The translations under genes were made by a program, and so were the position numbers. The notes below the pieces were generated by a model. The model was given only the letters and a program-made list of their open reading frames with translations, made no database searches and was not told the DNA's origin. Below, piece after piece: positions 54,564 through 64,000 of a stretch of 64,000 nt of DNA. Source of the stretch: Ephemerocybe angulata (Eukaryota; Basidiomycota; Agaricomycetes; Agaricales; Psathyrellaceae); NCBI GenBank assembly GCA_013368325.1, contig JAACJK010000006.1, positions 372,001-436,000 on the forward strand, read 5' to 3'. The stretch's first letter is position 1. Every line of letters begins with the position of its first letter.

Positions 54564-56523
54564 TTAAACGCGGCAGACGAGCTCTTCGTCCCAATCATCC
54601 GACCCAACTCCACGAGGAACCACGAACAGCCCAGTCGGGTCCACGCTATTCTTGATCTTCTTCAACCTGTTGTAGTGTGGGCCCCAGAATGCCTTCTTGA
54701 AATCGACTTCATGCAGGGAAGCCTACCGAATATGTCAGAATCACTGGGTAAACAATCGTTCTTTCCTGCAACAATAACTCACCTCGTTTAGATAGGCAGC
54801 AGAATCTGTCGAAATTCGGTCAAGGATCGCTGTATTGTCTCGGAGGCGCTGTTGGGCCGCATGGATGGTGTCAGCTGAATCCCCGTCCTGCCAGTTCTCG
54901 GCGATGTAGACTTGAGCCAGGGCATTTCGCCAGGCTGGGTTCAGTCCTGCAGACTCGGGATCAACTTGGAGGACAGCACCGCCAGCTACGTAGCTACGAA
55001 GGCAGTTAGATGTCTGAATATCGAAGGATGTTGAGAGAGGGAACTCTTATACGCACTTGATGGCGACGAAGTCCAAGGAAAGGAGGGTGCGCGCTGTTTC
55101 TTCGGCTCTGTTCAAAGCAGTATCCCGAGAAAGGAACCTGGATGAGAGCTCAACCTTGTTCCCCACTTGTGGTCCGGCCGGGTTTGGTACTTGAAGATTC
55201 AGCAGAGCGTAGAACGATTCGACGGGTATCAGCTCCGTCAGAATTCCCTCCTCGCCGACTTCCTTCAAGACGTCGAAAAGCGGCGTTATCGTCGCATTGG
55301 CGTCAGGCAAAGACACGTTCGGAGCGAAGTAGCCGAAGAAAAGCGTGGAGTTGGTGAGGAAAGAGTATCCGCCCCATTGCTTGTCGGAGAGTGTGACGTG
55401 GGTGTGGATGTACTCGGTTATACCGCGCTGCGCTGCATCTGGGGACGTGAAGTTGACTGAGGCGAGGGCAAGGGTGAGGGGCACGATGGGGTGCGTGCGG
55501 TAGGTCACGGTAGTCGTGATGCCGAAGGTACCTCCTCCGCCGCCACGAAGGGCCCAGAAGAGTGTGGGATTGGTGTGAGCGTTGGCGGTAACATGTTCCC
55601 CCTTTGCATTGACGAGAGTGAATTGGAGGACATTGTCGACGCCTGTAAATTGTGTGAGGAGTGTATGGGCAGCTCGTGATTGAAGAGACGTACCGAGTCC
55701 AAATTTGCCCGAGAACGCGCTGTGACCTCCTCCCAGAATCCACCCGCCAGCTGCACCAACGCTTCCGGTGTCTGATATGCCACCAACGACATATTTATTC
55801 TGAGCAGCCGCTGCGGCGTATGCCTCGCTCCACTGAACACCTGCGCCTAACGTAACGGCTTCAATTCAAGATAATCAGAATCCAGCCTGCGGATCTCCAA
55901 GTATAGCGCGCCTGCGACTCGCACATACCTTCGTGCTTCTCCGTATCGGGAGCGCCCTCTGGAGCGAAGTCGTCGTGGAAGTCGATGCTCTTCATATGGT
56001 GAGTCCAAATCATGAACGCGTCCCGCGCAGCACTACGACCAAGATAGTCGTGGCCCGTGTTCTTCACAACGAGCTTGAGATTGTGCTCCCTCGCAAAGTT
56101 GACGGCCGCCTGGATGTCTTCGGGGGACCGGGCGTCTACACCCAGAGGAGGCACGGAGCCCTGGCCACATGTCCCGCCGAGGGTCGTGTTGAAGTAGCAA
56201 GCGGAAACGGTATTATTGGGAAAGATGTATGCCTCGAAGTTGGTGTTTTGGTACGCCCCGGGAACACCTGAGAGCCAAGTCCCGTTGTGGGCGTTTGCTT
56301 GCGCCTCCGAGCATACCGGTGCGTCCTCTGGGATGAGAGAGTAGCATGGGGAGGCGGGAGGGAGAGGGCGGATGAGAGGTTGAGATAGCTTAGATGCGAG
56401 GGCGTTGAATGCGTCCGATGAAGGCCAGCAAGATTGTCCGTACAAGCATTTGCACGAGTTAGAGTTGGATATGACCGTCTGAGAGAGGAAGAGGAGAGGG
56501 AGCAAGGCTTTGAGTGACTTCAT
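54564..56523 (-). CDS. Secreted FAD-linked oxidase, berberine-bridge-enzyme-like
   Basis: Exons on the minus strand from 56523 to 55929, 55858 downward to about 55690, then about 55640-55060 and two further short exons end at 54564. The start was chosen at MKSLKALLPLLFLSQTV, a good secretion signal; an earlier in-frame Met at 56565 would put 14 residues before it. FAD-binding (PCMH) features are DARSPEDIQAAVNFA, VKNTGHDYLGRS with the His that usually bonds FAD, and GGWILGGGHSAFSGKFGLG. The C-terminal BBE segment ends FWGPHYNRLKKIKNSVDP. The segment where bicovalent members carry a second FAD-bonding Cys reads GGISDTGSVG, so attachment is probably through His alone. Several N-glycosylation sites fit secretion. 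Family members oxidise alcohols, sugars or alkaloids; the substrate is unknown. Confidence 0.88.
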
Positions 56524-59138
56524 GATGCTCGTTGGTGATTTTTCGAGAGTAGTGGCCTTGGTCATTTATACCCTAGTGGTTTGTTGGTTAGGATCTCAGA
56601 CTGCGGAGAGAGGTGGCGCCTAACCTCGTCAGTGTTCGGTTCCTAGAGAAACTGAGGGCCTTGGCTATTCTTATCATCTGCTGGCGACCTCGACTCGGAA
56701 CTGCGCGCTGTAAAGTGCAGTAGAATTATAGGCCGGCTTTTAATTAGACCTTGCTCCTGACCGACAAGTGGGGATGACAAGAACGTCATCGGGTGCCACA
56801 ACAGTTATGCAGGGTCTCCCAGAGTAAGTACCAGTGTACTCGTGGTCGATGCATCTGTGAAGAGTCGGGTGCCAAACTGGATGCTCGAATCTAAGAGGAA
56901 CTAACCCTGCTGTGGATCTCAGCTTTGGACTTGGAAGGTTTGGATCAGATACATGCGTAGTCCGAAAGGAAAAGCGAGGATCGATGGCCAGTTGACCTCG
57001 TTGAGGACAAGTGCAGTGCAGGTACACCAGTATAGGAGGAGTTTCATGTGGCCGCCAAGAGAAAATGCGGTACACATACACACTAGCGCATGCTACCGTG
57101 ACATGTCCATTGCCAGCTGTGGTCATTTCGGAAGGAAGGTTATGGAGTGGCACCCATGGGGCGCCCAAGTTCCCCACCTTGCACAGGGAAACAGACCTTC
57201 GTCCTATGTCAGGGCCAGAACCAAATGGCTGTGTACGGCGGGGAAGCCATGCTCGAATTGGGAGAGAGGCAGGAATTGGGCGGGAAGCGAAGAGCTGGAG
57301 CCCGACTATCTCCATCTGGCTCTCCCGGCGGCAAACACCGTTGGTCTTGGACTCCGATCGAATCAGGCCGCTCGGCAGATGGGCGCCAACCTTTCTGCCG
57401 AAAAGTTCGCCACTCAGACATGGCTGGTTGAATCTCCCAATTTCACAAGCCCAGGACTATCTGAGAGTGCCGGTTCTTCTCGACCCTCGACTTGTCACTT
57501 GACCCGATGAAAGAGATGAGGGACATTCACCCGTATGAGGTATAGCACTTTCCAAATGTAAGAGGTGTCCAACCTACCATAGGTTTGGGATGCCCAGAGC
57601 GCTGGACCTGAAGAACGGTAGGGATCGACCATCAACCCAGCACAGAGGTAACGTTCATTTACAATTGGTTGTAGTAAGTAAGAAAGTGCTGCCCGTCAAG
57701 AATAATGGCCCATTCCTACCTTCAAATATGACCGCAGGTCTAAAGCTGTTTCCTACGGATGCCCGAAGTACGAGCACTATTGGTATCACCAGGGTTTGCA
57801 ATGCCATGCAATCCCCTCGGCAAGTACTTGTCTAAGGCCGGCCAATGTGGGGTTCCAATTCCATCAGCAAAGGCCTACGTGCGTAGTCGTGCATCCCTCA
57901 TGTATACGTTATTTGTTCTCATCGAACCCTTGAGAATCTTGCTTAGACTCAGCGTTAGGTAGAAAGGTGTTACCAAGGATCTGGGTTGCATGATGCAAGT
58001 CCACCCTTCGTTACCATTGCTCTGGGCATTCACCCAACGGCTTGAGCGGCTTGGAAGTTGGCTGTCAACTTTCCTTGTACCAATCTTCTGGCTCAGCGCT
58101 TAATTTTTTCCTGCGGTGGCGCCAGACCCCGGAAAACTCTTGAAACCTAAGCATTGCCCAATTCAGAGACCTCAGAAACTCTGAACGAAAAGCGATACCT
58201 CTTGTGAAATAAATAGATACGGCCTGGAACCCAATCCCCTACTTACCACTCAAGGTCTTGCCTCACTGACCTTTCCAGATTCAGAGATGGCCGAAATCGA
58301 TGTTCTTCTCTCGAGCTGGATATCAGAGGATATCAGTTTCCAAGGAAATGTACGAACAAAAGCCACTGTCACTGGGGACCCCGGTGCTTATACACCTATA
58401 AGCGGGAAGGGGTTCAGTTAGTCCTGTGTCGTTCCGAGACTCGTACTTATCGTTCGGTAAGTTCCCTGGAGTCTGAAGGCTGGAATACTTTGAGCCATTT
58501 GAGGGTGAAGAAGAGACAATGGCCTATCCCGGGGTTGCTCCACATTCCCTATATCTGCCTCGAGTTCGTTCCCTAGCATACTTACCCTTGTTATTTTATC
58601 CAAACAATGGAAAGTACTAACCCACTTTCAGATACCTGCAACGGAATGCGTGTTTGCCTAATCCCTGAGCCACAAGGAGTGGCAATCGCGATTGGCACAT
58701 TAAATTGGATGAAGTCGCCCTTCTGCTTCCCTAAGTCAGGAAGGCTGAAACTAAGCCACGCATGACCGGGGGCCTTTGTCTGTGTGCGAGGCCTCGCTGA
58801 CCTCGACGAAAGGCCAGCCCGAGTCCAGCCTGAACTTACGCTTTCCACATCCTCTCGGGTCTCACGGATTGATCAACTGTGACCATGCCAGCGATGTGGG
58901 CACGAGTACAGCTGGCTCAAACTCGCCGGAGGCTGGCGAAACCGTGGCCAGAGCATTCTTGGATGGGAAAGCTACCCCGTAGATATACTTAGTTCAAGTC
59001 GGTTAGGCAGTCCGGCTTCTGACTTCCTTCTCTTTCTTTCCCTTCCGTTTCAATTTTCCCCTCTTCCCCTCCTCCCCACTCTCCTTTGCCGTGACTGAGG
59101 TCACTTCCTCTCCTTTGCATTCTCCTTGAATAAACACG
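56524..59138. other. Large intergenic region, no gene supported
   Basis: Overlapping open frames on both strands at 56740-57510 (up to 191 codons) have no recognisable domain and look like chance frames in GC-rich DNA. The rest has only short frames. The last few hundred bases, with a CT-rich tract at 59023-59125, lead into the ferric reductase gene. Confidence 0.5.
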
Positions 59139-61282
59139 ATGGCACCCAACGGAACCAACACTGCTGCCCCAGCGGCATCCGGCGACCATATGCTCACCGG
59201 CGCAGTCACAATCCAAGTCAACGTCTTCATCTTCGGCCTCATTGGTCTCATCATCCTCTTCCGCCTTCCAGGCCTCATTGGCTTCCTCCGCTCCAACTCC
59301 GGGCGGCCCTTCCTCCAAACCTTTGGGCGAAATCCTCCCACCCCAGGAAATGGAGGCATGACCAGCAACCCCGTCTCTGCGGTCTCGAGTCTGGACTTGG
59401 ACTATAGCCAAAAGACCGAGAAGAAGATCGTAGTGCACGACGTGCACCGGCCGAGCTACCCAGGCTCACAGTGCCCCCCGCACGTCCCGTCTACGCCGAA
59501 GCTCCTCGACCCGCTCCTGAAGCTCCTCCACGCTAGGGTGGTTCCAGGATACTCGGCCTTGCAGATTGCGATCTTGATGAACTATACCTATATTCTCTTG
59601 TATGGGGCGTTCCGCACGTCGAACCCGTTCACGGATAATACGCGGTCGGCGTGGCTTTCGGTGTCCCAGTTGCCTTTGATCTTCGCTTTGGCGCAGAAGA
59701 GCAGCATTCTCGGAACGCTTTTAGGATACGGTTATGAAACTGTGAGTGGGATGATTGGATTTAACAGGGAGCGAGTGAATAATATGACATACCTTCGTCA
59801 TTCCTGCTCATCTAGCTGAACTACGTCCATCGATACGCAGGGCGTCTTTCGATCCTGGCAGGAAATATCCACTCGATTTACTACAGTATGTCGACCAAGA
59901 TTCTCGGTCAGTAACCGGGGCTAACTTTATCCCGTAGTTTACAAGTGGACGAACGCAGGCACGTTCATAGCGAATATATCGCGTCCAGAGAACGCGTGGG
60001 GTCTTGTCCTTCTTCTCGCCATGGACCTCCTCTACGTATTCTCGACCGAGTTTTGGAGGCGCAAGGCATACAACGTATTCTTCTGGACACACACCATCGG
60101 TGTCATTGTCCTCTTCCCTGCTGTAAGCCTCTATCTTCTGTAGCGGAGATTGACCAATACTCACCACATATACTTCGCAGGCTTGCCTCCATCGACCGGC
60201 CCTCCAGCCCTACGCTTTCGCCTGCGTAGGTCTTTACGGCCTCGACCGGCTTCTACGGGTATTCAAGTCAAGCATTGCCACCGCCAAAGTCACTGCCCTG
60301 CCAGAGATGGACATGGCCTGCCTCGAGATCCCGACCATCAAATCTGGCTGGCGCGCAGGCCAGCACGTCCGCCTGCGCATCCTCTCGGGGCGCATGGGTC
60401 TCTTCGGCTGGACGGAGACGCACCCGTTCACCATCGCCAGCGCCGCAGGGGCGAATGATGGCCTCGTCCTCCTGTGCAAGAGGGCGGGAGACTGGACTGG
60501 CCGACTCGTTGATCTGTCGAAGGAGCTTGACAGTAAGGTCGAGGGACAGGGTAGGCTGAAGGTCTGGATTGAGGGACCGTTTGGCGGGCCTTCGAGGATG
60601 GTGTTTGCCAGTTTCTCGGCGGCGGTGCTCATAGTTGGGGGCAGCGGGATCACGTTTGGGCTTTCGACCGTGGAGGAGCTTTTGGCGAAGGACCATAATA
60701 ATCAGAGTCGCCTTAAGTATATTGAACTCGTATGGGTGGTTCCAAACCCAGGTTAGTCTCTTTTCTGCGATGATACCTGTGGGATTGTATTGTTGAGGAG
60801 GCTTGTATAGGGTCAATGTCGCCGCTTGTCCCGTTGTTCACGTCCTTGATACAGCAAAGCGAGTCAACCGTCTTGAAGATCTCAGTCTATTACACAAGAG
60901 CGCTCACCGAGAGGGTGCCAGTCTTCGAAAAAGTGAACGCCACACCATGTACCCCAGTCGCGATTGTTCACCCCAACCTCACGCTATCCCCCGGCCGTCC
61001 CAACTTCAAGTCCATTTTGAATAAAGCTGTCGACAGCGCGCTAGGGGTGAGCACTGTCACAGGGAAGGATGCATTTTGGGTGTCGGGGTTGGCGGTAGGC
61101 ATTTGTGGGCCTCTGAGCTTGGGAGAGCAGGTTGTGAAGTCCGTCGGAGATATCGACAGCGCGACAAGGTACCGCGTCGGAGGTGTCGAAGTGCATGAAG
61201 AGTGAGTGGGCAGTCTTGCTTTGACGCGTGGTACATATCTGACTGAACTGGGTTCTCCTCATCCAGGACATTCGGGTGGTAG
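59139..61282 (+). CDS. Ferric/cupric reductase (FRE, NADPH oxidase superfamily)
   Basis: The exons join from MAPNGTNTAAP to ETFGW and a stop at 61280-61282; the first exon is 59139-59741 and the second 59816-59885. The N-terminus is lumenal/extracellular with one span (VFIFGLIGLIILF). A ferric reductase-like membrane domain follows. Haem-ligand histidines are plausible in NYVHRYAGR, GNIHSIYY, FFWTHTIG and ACLHRPA. The FAD-binding segment includes AGQHVRLR and HPFTIAS, and the NAD-binding part has VGGSGITFG and a terminal GP-S-L / F-W ending typical of the family. It moves electrons from cytosolic NADPH through FAD and two haems across the plasma membrane to reduce Fe(III) or Cu(II) before uptake. 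No iron transporter gene is next to it. Confidence 0.9.
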
Positions 61283-62008
61283 AGTAAGCTGCATACATTC
61301 TTTTTTCATGTCTTTCCCCTTCTATTTGCTAGTTAGCGCAGGCCCAGGAGGTCTATGATGTATCGTACCTTCGGCTACGGACATTTGTCCGTACGGCGAG
61401 GTTCAAGAGAGCTCGTTTTAGCGCGTGCTTACTCATTTAATGTGAGATAGGGAGGGCTTTGCTGAGAGACTAGTAGCAAATTCACTATCCTTCCTCGTAT
61501 TAGTGGCATAGAACGGCGTCAACCCATTTCCGATCGCCACATCTCGTCACGTCCTGAAGCGGCGGCCAGAATCATACTTAGCATATGTCGCATGGATATG
61601 GCGCCTTTGTATTCAGCGACGAGCTCCAGAATCGAAAACTGGACGAGGGGAACATGAGCGTGCGATGCAGAACTGGCATAGACGCCGGCAGAAGCGCGAC
61701 CGACGGCCGAATTCGCCGGTCGGACTCGCACGCTCCATCTTATCTTATCGGGCGGCCATCGCGCCACTGGCCTATGCGGCGGCGCACCTTCAACGGCCAC
61801 TTAGATTCCAGATAAAAAGTCGTCATCGCTTCTTGGCTTCTACCACGACCACCAATCCATCCGACCACCCCCGAACCTCGAGTAAGTCTGCGAAACCGGG
61901 GTAGGGGCGAAGGCATAAAAGCCTTATTCTCGGGCGAGCCTCGCACTACCTTGCTCATCGCGTTCAAGGATTACGACCGAAAACTGACAAGATTTACCAG
62001 ATACCAAA
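61283..62008. other. Intergenic, upstream region of TPI1
   Basis: 726 bp with no gene. The last 100 bp before the start contain a CT-rich and CAAG-containing leader typical of highly expressed fungal genes. Confidence 0.5.
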
Positions 62009-63061
<1,053 letters not shown>

Positions 63062-63509
63062 GGTACATACATTCCCGGCTATATAAGAAATTGTATCGGT
63101 GGTTGACTGGAGGCATCCTTCGGTCTGCATCGGTTGTATACTATAGTGCATCGTCCACCTACGGCTGTCTTTGAAAACTGATTGGGTGTAATAGGGACAG
63201 GAAATCTGCGTTGTAAACAGGTAAGCCGGGTATATAGATGGGAAAGGTGCTTTAATCTGCAGAAGTATATATTCGAAATGATGCTTGAGCCTTGAACCAA
63301 AGGCGCCAGTAACCTGAACCTGCCTCGCCGCGTCGCGTCCTTGTCGCGCCCCTCACGTGGGATGATCTGGCCAATCATGAGGCCGCTATGTTCGGCCCGA
63401 AAACCGACGATCGATCGGAATTCGGAAGTGCCACGTTAGGCGCCCAAAAAAATTCTTTTCTTCCATCTTACCTTCCTCTCCGTCCTCAAGCTTCAAGCGC
63501 TACCTTAAC
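63062..63509. other. Intergenic between TPI1 and the SET/MYND gene
   Basis: No gene seen; 3' flank of TPI1 and upstream region of the next gene. Confidence 0.5.
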
Positions 63510-64000
63510 ATGATCGCCCCACCAAACGCCGATCCAGACACACTGGCACCCACAACGCCCCCGCAGGCCTCGTCGTCTTCCTCTCCTGCCTCGAAAACGT
63601 CGATCGAATCTAGTACGAATACACTAGTGGCCTCAGAATCGGAATCGGACTCATCGCCAGCCTGCCTTTATGCGATCCGACCCACACCCTACGGAGGCCG
63701 GGGTGCATTTGCAAATAGGCGGATACCCAAGGGCACGGTGGTGCTAGACTGCGAAGCTCCGTACGCCAGTGTCGTATGCAGGAAGTTTAAGAAGGAGGTG
63801 TGTGTGTGGTGTTTTTCGTGGTGCTTTGAGAGCGGGGATGGAACAAGGAGGAAGGGGAGCTGGAGTGTACGGCTGAGTGTTAGGGGAGAGGCTGGGAAGG
63901 AGAAGGAGAGAGCGTGGACGCCGTGGTTCTGCTCTGAGGGGTGTCGGGATCGGTGGGCGGGGGCGTATGCGTGGGGTGGGCTTGAGGGTAATAAGGGAGG
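63510..64000 (+). CDS. SET-domain protein with MYND-like zinc finger (SMYD type), 5' part
   Basis: An open frame from the ATG at 63510 runs off the window end (about 163 codons). The first 50 residues are Ser/Pro/Thr rich. Then YAIRPTPYGGRGAFANRRIP has the G-x-G start of a SET domain, followed by KGTVVLDCEAPYASVV. Cysteine pairs CVWCFSWC and later WFCSEGCRDRW fit the split-SET arrangement of SMYD proteins, where a MYND-like zinc finger interrupts SET. The family methylates lysines of histones or other proteins. The rest of the gene lies outside. Confidence 0.72.
   Translation, partial: MIAPPNADPDTLAPTTPPQASSSSSPASKTSIESSTNTLVASESESDSSPACLYAIRPTPYGGRGAFANRRIPKGTVVLDCEAPYASVVCRKFKKEVCVWCFSWCFESGDGTRRKGSWSVRLSVRGEAGKEKERAWTPWFCSEGCRDRWAGAYAWGGLEGNKG

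Noticed and set aside
56740..57510. Overlapping open frames of 191 (minus) and 185 (plus) codons
   Set aside because: No domain, no splice context, and both strands open alike, as expected by chance in GC-rich DNA.

Overview
The window is fungal nuclear DNA, almost certainly from a mushroom-forming basidiomycete (Agaricomycetes). The evidence is GC-rich exons cut by many introns of about 47-70 nt with GTRNGY donors and CTNAC-type branch points, the families present (DUF6533 membrane protein, DUF6699 protein, an expanded basidiomycete hypothetical family, FRE ferric reductase), and a CACTA-type transposon. I read exon structures by hand from splice signals and frame continuity. Most listed gene models close exactly in frame.

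Layout. 1-12.7 kb: two copies of a multi-RRM nucleolar protein gene (NOP4/RBM28 type), the first truncated at its 3' end, the second intact, separated by about 6.5 kb of decayed or unassigned intron-rich sequence. 12.7-17.2 kb: unassigned sequence, then GLE1 (mRNA export). 17.8-28.5 kb: a rearranged accessory region holding a family of small secreted, modular precursor proteins (called A, B, C, B', C' here), with a mosaic of broken pieces of GLE1, LON protease and NOP4 at 25.5-26.7 kb. 28.7-34.9 kb: DUF6699 protein, dolichyldiphosphatase CAX4 and a TFIIIC90-like subunit. 36.0-37.0 kb: a further precursor family member (D). 37.4-42.9 kb: a family gene split by a 3.37 kb CACTA transposon that left a 3-bp target duplication and itself carries a fragment of an MFS transporter. 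43.7-64 kb: mostly ordinary genes: an unknown proline-rich protein, a lactonase-type beta-propeller protein, a DUF6533 protein, tRNA-Arg, profilin, an aldo/keto reductase with a C-terminal membrane anchor, a secreted FAD oxidase, a ferric reductase, triosephosphate isomerase and the start of a SET/MYND protein.

Most interesting system: the precursor family. Each apparently intact member has a secretory signal ending near Ala-Ala-Pro, then alternating acidic spacers (often ending Glu/Asp-Ala-Arg or Lys-Arg) and Gly/Ala-rich cationic or hydrophobic modules. B and C end in Asp-Glu-Leu-Asp and D in a similar acidic tail. Genes B, B', C and D share a TATA box, an almost invariant 20-nt motif 28-29 bp downstream of it, and a leader of about 140 nt. 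Spliced members use only phase-2 introns, so whole modules can be gained or lost without breaking frame. The architecture suggests Kex2-like multi-peptide precursors expressed together. Function is not established.
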